Positions 39,037-48,928 of a stretch of DNA of 64,000 nucleotides are shown piece after piece. This DNA is from Epiperipatus broadwayi (lineage: Eukaryota; Onychophora; Udeonychophora; Euonychophora; Peripatidae). How positions within the stretch are numbered: the first letter of the stretch is position 1; each line of letters starts with the position of its first letter. The stretch is from NCBI GenBank assembly GCA_028023455.1, contig JAQFVV010001068.1, forward strand, positions 16,001 through 80,000, written 5' to 3'. The notes below the pieces were generated by a model. That model made no database searches and was not told the origin of the DNA. It saw only the letters and a list, made by a program, of their open reading frames with translations. The translations under genes were made by a program, and so were the position numbers.

Positions 39037-39309
39037 TTACATGCTATTTTTTTTTATTCTTTTTTTATTCTCAGCATCATCATCCATTTGCCTAATAAAT
39101 GTAAATGGACCTTCACACGTATTGTATAACTTATGGTAATGCGAACCTTTTTGGCTATTGCTATCTAATGTGGCTGTTCCTAATATCACTTGATAATTCT
39201 CTATTATTTGGACATCCTTCCAATTATGGAAACATTTTATGTCCCATAATATATTTTTAAGATGATCAAATCTATAAATTTCACTTGCTTTAATGCAATC
39301 ATCTTTCAT
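39037..39309 (-). CDS. Small LTR1 reading frame, 90 aa, GPF-like motif
   Basis: Starts MKDDCIKASEIYRFDHLKNI and contains SQKGSHYHKLYNTCEGPFTF, recalling the L-x-x-K/Y-x-GPF motif of retrotransposon integrase ends. It lies 79 bp downstream (minus sense) of the 329-aa frame and is probably part of the same decayed pol-like region rather than a separate gene. Function not established. Confidence 0.35.
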   Translation of the reverse strand: MKDDCIKASEIYRFDHLKNILWDIKCFHNWKDVQIIENYQVILGTATLDSNSQKGSHYHKLYNTCEGPFTFIRQMDDDAENKKRIKKNSM

Positions 39310-39388
39310 AAAGAGACAGTTTTTTTCACTAACTATTCTTTTAATAGTTAAAAGCTTTCTCTGTTTGTGATTATTATAAATTTTATGT

Positions 39389-40378
39389 TTAAAATTTTGA
39401 TTGCCTATTGTGACAATCTTCTTTTATGGTAAGCCTTTGAACATATAGTAATTCTCTTTGGATTCTACCACTATATTTATGAACTTTATATTTAGAACAA
39501 TCTTTAAGTTCTGAACATTGGATGCTCACATTAACTGGCATCTTTTGGCTATATAACCTTTCTGCATCTACATTATTCATGGACAAATTTAATAAATATA
39601 AATCAGTCAGACATGTTTTTGGGATTACTTCTCCCAAATTAAGATCAATAGAATGGTTTTCTATCTTATCTTTGGAGACCTGAAGAGTACAACCAGTAGG
39701 AAATTCATGGTCAATTGAAGTTTCAGCAATAAAAGACTGCTTAGTAATTTGATTGGATTCAAAAATGAAATCAATTAAGCTCTTTTGCAAGATAATAGCT
39801 TGTTGCTGCTTATTTAAATTACAAATGACAATCTTATTATCCCCTTCCCAGATAAAAATCCAATATCGAATATCTGAATGTGTTAAACTGGGTAAATATA
39901 GAATAGGTTGACTAAAAGTATAAGGTTTAACTTGTTTATGTGCATTCAGTAATTTTTTTAAGAACTGCTCATAATTTTCTAAATCTTTTGAAGCATTCTT
40001 CAGGCTACTACTAGAATACATCATAATAAACCTTCTATTCATAACAGATTGAAAACATCCAACACTCCTGCTGGATAACTCTAAGATTGCAGCTCTAATC
40101 CAATTATATAAATAATATTGATCATGAGCAACATACAAATCATGCCAATGATAAGGTATACTAGGTAAGATTTTCTTTCCATCTACCTGTGTACTTTCTC
40201 TAACTGTAGTGATTACTTCAGTGTTGTCCCCTATATGTTCCATTCCCATGGGGTTTGTTAAAGATGTTATTAATTGGGCATTTACTACAGATGCTTTTCC
40301 CATGTTACTCCAAGTATTTGGGTTGGTCATAACTTGTTGCATCTTATGTTTATCATTTGAGTATTTTGTGACACTCAT
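39389..40378 (-). CDS. LTR1 ORF2, 329 aa, unrecognised
   Basis: The longest open frame in the window. Its ATG overlaps the stop of the preceding coiled-coil frame in an ATGA arrangement (40375-40378), suggesting coupled translation or a gag-domain continuation after a frameshift. The sequence is evenly composed, with YHWHDLYVAHDQYYLYNWIR near residue 76 and DIRYWIFIWEGDNKIVICNL near residue 170, but has no zinc knuckle, protease DTG or reverse transcriptase motif that I recognise. No signal peptide or membrane segment is obvious. Its intactness beside decayed neighbours hints at relatively recent constraint. It may be a capsid-like domain; I do not claim that. Confidence 0.6.
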   Translation of the reverse strand: MSVTKYSNDKHKMQQVMTNPNTWSNMGKASVVNAQLITSLTNPMGMEHIGDNTEVITTVRESTQVDGKKILPSIPYHWHDLYVAHDQYYLYNWIRAAILELSSRSVGCFQSVMNRRFIMMYSSSSLKNASKDLENYEQFLKKLLNAHKQVKPYTFSQPILYLPSLTHSDIRYWIFIWEGDNKIVICNLNKQQQAIILQKSLIDFIFESNQITKQSFIAETSIDHEFPTGCTLQVSKDKIENHSIDLNLGEVIPKTCLTDLYLLNLSMNNVDAERLYSQKMPVNVSIQCSELKDCSKYKVHKYSGRIQRELLYVQRLTIKEDCHNRQSKF

Positions 40379-40923
40379 AATTCAATTCCCTCCAGTCTTT
40401 GACTAAGGGCCTCATCTAAATGTTTTAGGCGACAATGTAAAGTTTCTGTAGTTTTCTTATGCATCTCTATAGTTTCACCATGTGTTTCTATAATTTTACA
40501 ACATACTTCCATTTCTGTATTTTTCTTGGTAGTGAACTGGTCTAAAATTTCATGGGTAGCCTTCATTTCTTCATGCATTTTATTTGCATGCTTTCTTTGA
40601 CTCTCATAAATCTCTTTTTTGAAGGGCTCTTGACTTTGACACACCTCTTGGTATTTAACAGTTAGCTGACTGGTGACACTATGTTTAAATTCCTCCAAAC
40701 ATCTATATTGCATGTCTTTCTCCTCCACTTCTTTTCTCATTTCCCCTATTTCTTGTTGCAACTCAACACTACTCTTCTGAACACTTGTCAAACTTGTAGA
40801 CAGTTGTTTCATTTCTTGTGATAATTTTGTTTTCATATCTTTAATTTCTTCTCTTAACACTGTCTGCATAACATTCACACTCTCCTTCATCCATATGTCC
40901 ATCTTTAACCATATTAGCAACAT
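40375..40923 (-). CDS. LTR1 gag-like coiled-coil protein, second part
   Basis: 182 codons rich in E, K, M and Q with heptad character throughout (MKTKLSQEMKQLSTSLTSVQ, then QQEIGEMRKEVEEKD, ETHGETIEMHKKTTETL). It overlaps the upstream coiled-coil frame (41275-40841) in another frame, and the two most simply form one protein separated by a single indel somewhere in 40841-40923; the true start is therefore probably not the ATG at 40923. Long coiled coils are common in the N-terminal Gag of invertebrate LTR elements. There is no nucleic-acid-binding CCHC knuckle. Confidence 0.6.
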   Translation of the reverse strand: MLLIWLKMDIWMKESVNVMQTVLREEIKDMKTKLSQEMKQLSTSLTSVQKSSVELQQEIGEMRKEVEEKDMQYRCLEEFKHSVTSQLTVKYQEVCQSQEPFKKEIYESQRKHANKMHEEMKATHEILDQFTTKKNTEMEVCCKIIETHGETIEMHKKTTETLHCRLKHLDEALSQRLEGIEL

Positions 40924-41275
40924 CAGTCTTGGTTGCCATATCTCCCATCCTAACTTCTATGCTATCTATATTAGCTTTTAATTTTTCTACTTTATCTTTA
41001 GTAACCATATTAGCCTTCAATTGGTTCACACTTTTATTCATACCCTTTATATCAAATTTCATATTACTCATTTCAGACTTCATTCTACTCTCTATATCAG
41101 GCTTCATATTTTCCATTTTAGCCTTCATATGATCACTATCATCCTTCATATCAAGCTTCATATTCTCCATTTTAGCCTTCATATCATCACTATCAGCCTT
41201 CATATCAAGCTTCAAGCTCATGATTATCTGGGCCAATTGTGCCATTGTTATGGTATCTTCCATAGTTTGGACCAT
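40841..41275 (-). CDS. LTR1 gag-like coiled-coil protein, first part
   Basis: 144 codons starting MVQTMEDTITMAQLAQIIMS. Residues about 23-60 are two-and-a-half copies of an 18-residue repeat, LDMKADSDDMKAKMENMK, giving a 54-bp tandem repeat in the DNA (about 41105-41215). The rest keeps the MK..M heptad pattern. It is the first substantial frame after the 5' LTR, the position of gag. Plus-strand frames over the same bases (40929-41132 and 41021-41290) are shadows. Confidence 0.6.
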   Translation of the reverse strand: MVQTMEDTITMAQLAQIIMSLKLDMKADSDDMKAKMENMKLDMKDDSDHMKAKMENMKPDIESRMKSEMSNMKFDIKGMNKSVNQLKANMVTKDKVEKLKANIDSIEVRMGDMATKTDVANMVKDGHMDEGECECYADSVKRRN

Positions 41276-41368
41276 TTTACTTCATGGTGATTGAATTATT
41301 TTTTCAACCTGAGTTTCTTGTGCCTCAATAGTCATTTCATCATATTGACATGTCTGTGAAAAGCAGTT

Positions 41369-41509
41369 TCCTTCAGTGACAGACCCCAGATGTTTCACTA
41401 GGCAAAGACCCTCCCTCATCACTAATCTCATCTTCACCTATCACAACATCACTAACTTCACTCTTCTCTATTTCAATATCACTTACTTCTCTTTGGAAAA
41501 CTTCTGTCT
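41369..41509 (-). pseudogene. Acidic leader frame upstream of gag
   Basis: From an ATG at 41509 (minus) 46 codons read METEVFQREVSDIEIEKSEV, then a Glu/Asp/Ser-rich stretch to a stop after GVCH. A frame change then gives TIEAQETQVEKIIQSP running up to a stop just before the ATG at 41275. Together they suggest the original Gag began here and has since acquired a frameshift and a stop. Confidence 0.4.
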
Positions 41510-41994
41510 CCATACTCAATAATTTTTTTCTATTTCTTAATAGCATTAATTATTTTAAACAACTTTTACTGATAACAATATTATAGTAGATAATTGTCTC
41601 AGGGTTTTACATTTTCCCCAACTATATATCAAATTTTTATTTGATTTTGACTGTCTACATCTAGATTAGTTTTTATATTGCCTGACTTCTCTACTTAAGG
41701 GCCAATTTACTCTTGATTTAACTGTTTTACAAGTCTCTGTTTATTGATCCCACATTCATTCTTTATATGCACTTTTTTCTTTATTTACTAATTTTTAATT
41801 TTAGGTGTTTTATGTTTTTATTTACTATTTGGGTATATATTTATTTGTTGTAGGCATATATACAATAGTGGTTTAATATTAATTAAACTTGTTATACAAG
41901 TGGAAAGTTTAAAATTATTCAACAAACAAAAATTTTTTTTCTTTAAATTTCTATCAAATGGCTAAACCTCCTTGCAGCTATCATATATTCAGGC

Positions 41995-42012
41995 CTAAAT
42001 GTTTGGGCACCA
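41995..42012 (-). promoter_or_regulatory. LTR1 primer-binding site
   Basis: Minus strand TGGTGCCCAAACATTTAG lies two bases inside the 5' LTR end. It begins with TGG, complementary to a tRNA 3' CCA, and would match a tRNA ending ...GGGCACCA. Which tRNA was not determined. Confidence 0.75.
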
Positions 42013-42014
42013 GA

Positions 42015-44517
42015 TGTAATGGTAAGGTCTGGTATACCCAGATGTTCCAGTCTGCAAATACATTTGAACACACTGATCATCTTTAACAATCAGCTAGTTC
42101 GTCCATAACATATAACCAACTTACATCCAATCTAAAAGTGCTGGTGCACCTATCTACCATATCCCAAAGTTGATAGTGCCAAATGCAATAGACCAGTCTA
42201 TCCATGTATATAAGAGAAAGAGAGCAAGCTCGCATCTAACTACTGTCAGACCTGGGTCTTCATGTAGGATGCTAGAGATAAAATGATAAAATACCTGACT
42301 CATGATTACATCTATCTTTAATAGACCAACCTAAGCATAATCCATCAAATCTACATTTAATCCAAATCAGTTCATCTCACATCTCACCACTCTTTTCCAA
42401 AACTGTTGCCTCAGATATTCAAACTCAGGAAGAATTCGCATTCGACTCTCTTAACAGGTATGTATTTATGCAAACTATTAATCAATGATGAAAATAATAT
42501 GTCCCATCTACTAGAAAGAAATAACCTCTATTTAACAATGTTCTCACATACCTATCAAACAATAATGTGAGTGTGTGCATGTGTAAAATATTGATTATAA
42601 GATGTAATGTAAGTGCTTAATTGAATGTAAATGCTGGATCAACAAAACTACAGAGATTGTGTTAATTTACAAAACTTCATAATATTTATTTACAAACAAA
42701 AATAGGATATATTTAAACTAAAATAAATTCTTAAACAATTTAGAAAAGAAAAAATTTCAATAAAGAAAAATATTTTAAAATGCCCATAAATTACTTGGAT
42801 ATCTCTATGTATTTACAGTTTCTATGTCTATGATGATAATAATAATAAATTATTAATTAAAATGAGATTGCTAACCCTAAGTAAATTTAACTGCAACCTC
42901 GGATATAATATGCAATTTTAATTGTGGAAAAATATATTGCTAACACAACACAGAATATGATAGAAAATGATAAAGAATACTCTTTAAAAAGGGTTAATCA
43001 TTTATTCACTATATCTTAAGAAATATTATTAGTAACATATATATATAAATAGTCATGTCATGTGGTAACATAGTTTATATCAGTGACTTTAAAAAAAAAT
43101 CTCTTACTATTAAATGTTCTAGTGAAGCACTTAATTGTTTTGTGCATATTTCAATCCCAAATCTCTCAATAGAAAGTAAATCATCTAAATTTTATTTTTA
43201 AAAAAATATAAACTTTTCAACCTTTTCCCCCTCCCCTACTCTCTTGATATTTTCATATATTGGATTGTTCCCTGTATAATTAGCAATAGTTTTTTTTCCA
43301 AATATAAGATGAGAGAATAAATAAAAATAAAAATACAAATTGATACAACAGAAAATAAAACATAATTTACAATTTCCCTTTATATAAAGTTCTTACAGTT
43401 GATGTATTTTTTTAAATAGATGTTGAAGAATTCCAGTTTAATTTGACAGAGCATCCTGAAGGTATTTAAGTAGCAGTAGGTAGTTTGGTGTTACTTATCC
43501 CATAGATTTTTATCCTGTGCAAATCCCAACTTCTCAGGCAATTTTACTGTAGACAGTCATATCTTTATATTTATATGGCCATAGTGGATAAAAAAAATGC
43601 TTCACCCGATGACAATTAAGCTCTTTAGCCAAAATATTTCATACTTTAACTATATATATATAACTTTATATGCAGTTTGCATTTAATAAACCTATGTATT
43701 AGACAGAATAAAGCTTAATTCAACTGTTCTATTTTTTTTTTTCAGTTTCTTTTAAACAAAAATCATATTACTTTTTTAAAATTTAAATTGATAATTATTT
43801 CCATTTATCTACTTAATAAATCAGCATAATGTTCCATTCATTTTTTTTACTCTTTATCCAAATGCTGAATTAGTTTTAAAAAATGTCCATTTTGTAGAAA
43901 AATATAAAAATAATAGTTCTGATAAAAACTTGTCCAATCTAATGTAGAACAAACTGAAACGGACAATTTTTAATTGTTTCCTTTTTATCTTGGTGCTATT
44001 TCTATTGTTCAAAAAACTAGCATTCCAGCTTTTAAAATATTTCTGAATATCGATTCATTAAAAAATAACAAAACAAATTATAAAATAAATTTATAATATT
44101 ATTCTTATCTCTCTTATATTTAATTATGATTTATTTTCTATTGTTATAATTATTGTTTTTATTTAAGTCATTGTCAATGTAATTAACATAATACAACGAT
44201 CAACATATATATAGAACTTTTCTATTAAGATTGACATTTTCTTAGTAATAAAATTTTATTACTGATATATATATGTGTGTGTTGTTTTTTTTATAGTCAA
44301 TCATCCATCATTCTTAAGTACTTAGTAAGTAGTTATTACACTGTTTAGAAAAAAATATCAAAAATATAAAAACATTACATTTTTTTTAAAAGTGTTCCAG
44401 CAAAAACCTTTTATTTATCCTTCTACTTGCTAATTAAAAAAAATAAAACAAAAACATTCCATTATTACCGATGGCTTAGGTATGTTGTTGGGGTAGTGAT
44501 TTTTAGCTACCTTCACA
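42015..44517 (-). repeat. LTR1 5' LTR, intact, 2503 bp
   Basis: Uninterrupted copy. It shows that the 3' LTR's two halves are contiguous in the ancestral sequence, joining at the ACTATATATATATATAAC site (43648-43664). No open frame of note. Confidence 0.88.
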
Positions 44518-44940
44518 ATATAATAAAACCATGCTTAATTATAGGACCAGAAAAGACTTTGAACCAGTTAAGAACACATTACTGGAAGATTAGTTATCCA
44601 TAACCACAATTCTGCCAAGATTAACTTGCTTATATTAAATTCTTGGAATTCTCTTAGTCAAAGCCCTTAACTTGCACAGAACAAATCATGACATGGTGGT
44701 AATAATTCTGAAAAACACTTAGTAATTGAATGTTAAGGAGAAAAAAATTATACAATTCTGAATGGAGATTTGAATGGAGATAGATAAATTTGCCTTAATA
44801 ATATTTATAATGTTAAGTTCATTTAAATCTACTATTTAGATATTTAAACAAGTTATGTTTAACTTCCCATAATTTTATTAAAAATTCAGTATTTATCTTC
44901 TTGTAAATCTGTATATGATAATTAAGTTTGTAATATATAT

Positions 44941-45027
44941 ATCATTAAAAACCAGTAAATACTTAGACAATCCCAATATCAATAACAATCAACAATTTCA
45001 AACTATTGTCAAGGCAACCTTTTTTTA
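44941..45027 (-). repeat. hAT-target repeat, unoccupied site
   Basis: Minus strand reads GGTTGCCTTGACAATAGTTT, then GGGATTGTCTAAGTATTTACTGG. It passes through the GTCTAAGT target without an insertion, with the repeat's right flank ACTGGTTTTTAATGAT in place. It serves as the empty-site counterpart of the hAT at 1342-4036. Confidence 0.75.
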
Positions 45028-45029
45028 AC

Positions 45030-46410
45030 AATATATATATATAAGTAAAATGCAATTAGCATATATATGTATAAGTAAAATGCAATTAGAATATATGTAA
45101 GTAAAGCATGAGCAGATTTAATTTAGTACTTGTTCTTCGATGTAAAAGTTTATGTCATACTATGCACTTCCTCAGAGGTGAAAGGATATCATTCTGAAAG
45201 AACCTATAAAATTAAGCTCTGAAATGATATACTGTACTGATCTTTGTGTGAGACTGCCTAGCATGTTAACTTGAACTACCATGCATTAGACATATTCAAT
45301 TGTCTACCTAAAAGTAAAATAGAGAATCAAACGAAGTGAAAGATTTATTAAAGAACAAGATTGTAATTCAAGAAAGAAGTTATACCATGTTTACTGATAA
45401 TCTTGTAAAAATCATATTTTCTTCTTCCCACTTTGGGAAGTTATTCAAAGAAAGAAATCTTCAAGATTTGTTATGGCAACTTAAAGACATAGCAACATTA
45501 GGCACTTATAAAATTGTATTCTTACAAATTTCAGACAATTGATCAATAAATTTTATATTTTATTAAATTTCTGAAAAACCTAAACTTATCATTCTTATTA
45601 TATTAATTAACAAGTTAATTACTTTTCTTTATTCTCATATTCTAAACTTAGATTTTTATCTTGTAAAATCTTGCAGGGAGAAAAATTCTATCCCCCCCCC
45701 CTCCTCTATGTCTCTATTCAAATGCTCCATTCAAATTTTGCTTTTCATTATTGAAACAAGTAATTAATCCCATCACTTCATGATATTAATAATATTTTAT
45801 TAATAAAATTATTATCAATAAGAATACCAATTTACATCCTTATTATTTTTTCTATAGGCATATGCATTTTATAAAAGTATCCCCTTAATTAGCTAAGAGA
45901 AGTTATGTGCATATGAATCATATAAATATTCATGCTCTGAACTCAACAAACAATCAAAAGAAATATCACAAAGAAAATGCAATATTTTTTTTGGTTTGTG
46001 AAGTATCCAAACGTGTTTGTAAGAATGACTTTTCTAAAAAGGAAGTAGCTTCCATATTTATAAAAATAATCTTTACCTGATCAAGAGAGAGTTAATTTAA
46101 GGATAGATTATGTAGGTGGAAATTAATAATTATCATTAAAAGAATAAACTACAATCCACTTACAAATAAGATAGAACTGGTTTTAATCATTATCATTCTT
46201 CGTGTGGATGTATGATATTTAAAGATAGTGAAAAAATCTATGTTATTATGTTTGGCATATCAATATGTTGTCAAGTATGCAAAAGTATTAATTCATAATT
46301 TATATTTCATTAATATTAGACCACGTGTAATTATAGTATTATTCATTTTTATTTTATACACTCTTTTCCAATTACTATATATATATATATATGTGTGTGT
46401 GCGTGCGTAA
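45030..46410. other. Gene-free stretch
   Basis: Short tandem duplication at 45040-45095 (GTATAAGTAAAATGCAATTAG-like, twice). The 68-codon frame at 45336-45542 has ordinary composition but no recognisable domain. There is a C-run at 45691-45703. Confidence 0.4.
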
Positions 46411-46470
46411 ATGTAATAAATAACAAAAATTTTGACAAAGTAATATACCAAATGTCTAAATAATTAAGAT

Positions 46471-47930
46471 GTGTCAGATGATTTGAAGAATGTAATAATA
46501 ATATTAATATTTAAAAAAGATAATAAAGAAGATACTAGAAATTACAGATCTATCAGTCATTTATCAGTTTTACATAAAAATTTTATCCCCCTCCCCCCCC
46601 CCTCCCCCCCCCCTCCCCCTCTCCCCCCCCCCCCTCTCTCTTTCCCCTCCCCCCCCCCCCCCTCCCCCCCCCTCCTCGCTCCTCCCTCTTAAAACATCCC
46701 CCCCCCCAATCCACACCCTCAAAAACCAAGCAAAAAAAAATATTTTCAAAATAATTACAATTTTTCTACAGCAAATTTTGGATTTTAACCAACCAAAAGA
46801 ACAAACTGGATTTAAAAGTATTTTTAGTATAGTGAATCATATCCAAGTATTGAGAGAAGTTATAGAAAGGACCAATGAATATGAGTTGCCATTATGTTTT
46901 GGATTTGTAGATTATGAAAAGGCATTTGATTCTATAAGTATTTTTTCAATGATTAAACCAATGGATCATCAAGATATAGTTCCAGGATATTATCATATTT
47001 GGAAGAATATTTATAAAAATGCAACAGCTACAATTACATTACATAATGATACTAAGAAGATCAACATTAAAAAAGATGTATGATGGAGTGATTCCACATC
47101 TCCAAAACTTCTTATAACAGTTTTGCAAAAAATGGAAAGCTAAGGGAGTGATGATTATTTAAGTCACCTAGATTTTACAGATAATGTAGTTTTTTCAGAA
47201 ATTGTTACAAGAATTATCAGATGAAAATAAGAAAGTAGAACTAAAGGTAAATGTTAAAAATACTAAAGTAATCGTCAATGGTTTTTCTAAAGGAAAAACA
47301 AATAAAGATTGATCATTATGAATTAGAAGAAACTAAAAACTACAAATACTTTGGTCATATATGCAAACATAATGAATGAAATTAATCATAGAATTAAACT
47401 TGGTTGGAGTGCTTTTAATAGAAATAACTTAATATTAAAAGAAAATATGTCTAGGTGTTTGATAATGAAGAGTTTTAATAAATGTATTTTACCAGTTCTT
47501 ACTTATGGATCTGAGACTTTGATACTTAATAAAAGAGCAATATGGAGACTTCATACCAATCAACAAAATGTAGAGAGATGCAAGTTATGAGCAACAAGAA
47601 GAGATCAAAAGCAAAATATATGGGTGAAAGAATAAATGCTGACACCATTAAAAAATTAAGAGATTGAAGTGGAGTTCATCTGGACATAATGTTAGAAGAG
47701 ATGATAATAGATGAACAGTTAAAATTTTAAACTGGATTCCAAGAGATTATGAGACCTAGAAAGAAACCACATATGAGATGGATGGATGAAATAAGAAAGT
47801 GTGCTGGGTTGTGTGAAGAAGAGATACTAGAGATCAAAGAAAATGGATTAAACTTGGAGAGATCTTTATGCTGCAGTGGACTGATAATGGTTGAAAATGA
47901 TCATGATGATGATAAAAGTAATAAATAGTT
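46471..47930 (+). pseudogene. RTE-clade LINE, reverse transcriptase and 3' end, broken
   Basis: The frame at 46471 reads IIILIFKKDNKEDTRNYRSI, the I-F-K-K-G-D...NYRPIS start of the reverse transcriptase. After a C/T insertion it resumes FNQPKEQTGFKSIFSIVNHI (46782) and LCFGFVDYEKAFDSISIF, motif A with its catalytic Asp. The FADD catalytic site has decayed to FTDN (near 47170). Next HRIKLGWSAFNRNNLI and PVLTYGSETLILNKRAIWRL (47386-47560), then a C-terminal KKPHMRWMDEIRKC (near 47765). It ends in an ATGATGATGATAAA-like tail near 47905-47920, usual for RTE. The endonuclease half is missing (5' truncation). Confidence 0.9.
46587..46722 (+). repeat. C/T low-complexity tract inside the LINE
   Basis: Nearly pure C with T spacers, on the plus strand. 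It splits the LINE reverse transcriptase between NYRSISHLSVLHKNF and the NQPKEQTGF segment, where relatives have only about 20-25 residues. It translates as a meaningless proline/leucine run. Confidence 0.85.
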
Positions 47931-47939
47931 AAACCACAA

Positions 47940-48925
47940 TAATTAGTTATGGTTTATATTAATTTTATATTTGTAAATTTTGTGTTTAAGAAGGAAAGTC
48001 TTAATTTAGAAAATAATGTCAATAAACATTTATCTATACTTTTTTTAATTGCTTATGTATTTTTTATTTAAAACATCATAATCTATTTATATGCTTTAAA
48101 TGGTATCTTTTCTACCTGAAAATATATTTGATAACATCTCACAATCAAGTCACATGGATCATTGTTTCCAAATCTCTTAATATAATTTAGTCTAATCTCA
48201 TGTTGGAATAATCTCATATTTGTTGAAGCTCTGATGTTTGGAATTTCATCATAAAATAATAAACTTCTTATGACTATAAGGTATTTAAGTAACTATTTTT
48301 TATCCAGGTTGAGTAAACTTGAAAATTATTTAAAGGCTTAGTTTTTTACTTTCAGGAAATAGTTCAAAAGCAACCAAGTTAACTATCTAATATTGGTTGC
48401 TAAATGGGTATCTAACTATATTCGAAAACACATCAGTTAGCATGAAGAGCAATAATCTCGTGGCGTAGTAGTAAGTACAGTTCTATCCATTTAGGTGAGA
48501 CTGAAAAAATCTTGGAAATTTTTCCATGCACAGTAAACGTAAGATTGTTCTAATCAAGTACCTACCTCCTAGCAAATTTAGACAATCATTCAGTAATGAT
48601 CAGTAAATAGGCATATATCTATTATTATCCAGAAGGTAAATATTCCTAATTAAACAAAGTTTTGTAAGACGAATTTCGATGCACTGAATAAAAATAGAAA
48701 ATATGTTTGTAATATGATTCAGTCTTAATCACTGGAAAAAAACATATTTTATTCTTATAAGTATAAACTAACTTTTATCTTAACTTTTTTAATCCATACT
48801 TAAACTTCTTTAATTAAAATTAGCATGATAATTGCAATTACATTTACCCCCCCCACACACACACACACACTTTCTTTACTCTCTTTTTTTGATTATCCAA
48901 ATATTTAAATTCTTTCAGATATATA
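47940..48925. other. Gene-free stretch
   Basis: No gene. A (C)n(AC)n microsatellite lies at 48848-48870. Confidence 0.5.
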
Positions 48926-48928
48926 TAG

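Larger units (their letters stand above)
28204..44517 (-). mobile_element. Minus-strand LTR retrotransposon with 2.5 kb LTRs (LTR1), 3' LTR split
   Basis: The right copy (42015-44517) and the two halves 28204-29846 and 37044-37911 are the same roughly 2.5 kb sequence in the same orientation, about nine bases in ten matching by eye. On the minus strand the LTR starts TGTGAAGGTAGC and ends ...TACCATTACA (TG...CA). Inside the 5' LTR (minus sense) is a primer-binding site at 41995-42012; before the 3' LTR is a purine-rich tract GTGTAGGAGAGGGGAA (37912-37927). The internal region is only 4.1 kb and shows gag-like sequence and a possible integrase tail but no reverse transcriptase, so the copy is non-autonomous. 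A clean target duplication was not found (GTAT versus ATAT). Confidence 0.85.

Noticed and set aside
40209-40406. Plus-strand 65-codon frame with hydrophobic segments
   Set aside because: Antisense to the start of the 329-aa frame; no independent support.
40929-41290. Plus-strand frames of 67 and 89 codons rich in I, L, F, S and H
   Set aside because: They lie antisense to the gag coiled-coil repeat; their apparent periodicity is a shadow of the 54-bp repeat.
45336-45542. 68-codon plus-strand frame as a gene
   Set aside because: It has reasonable amino-acid composition but no domain, no neighbouring coding or splice structure, and such frames are expected by chance in this much DNA.
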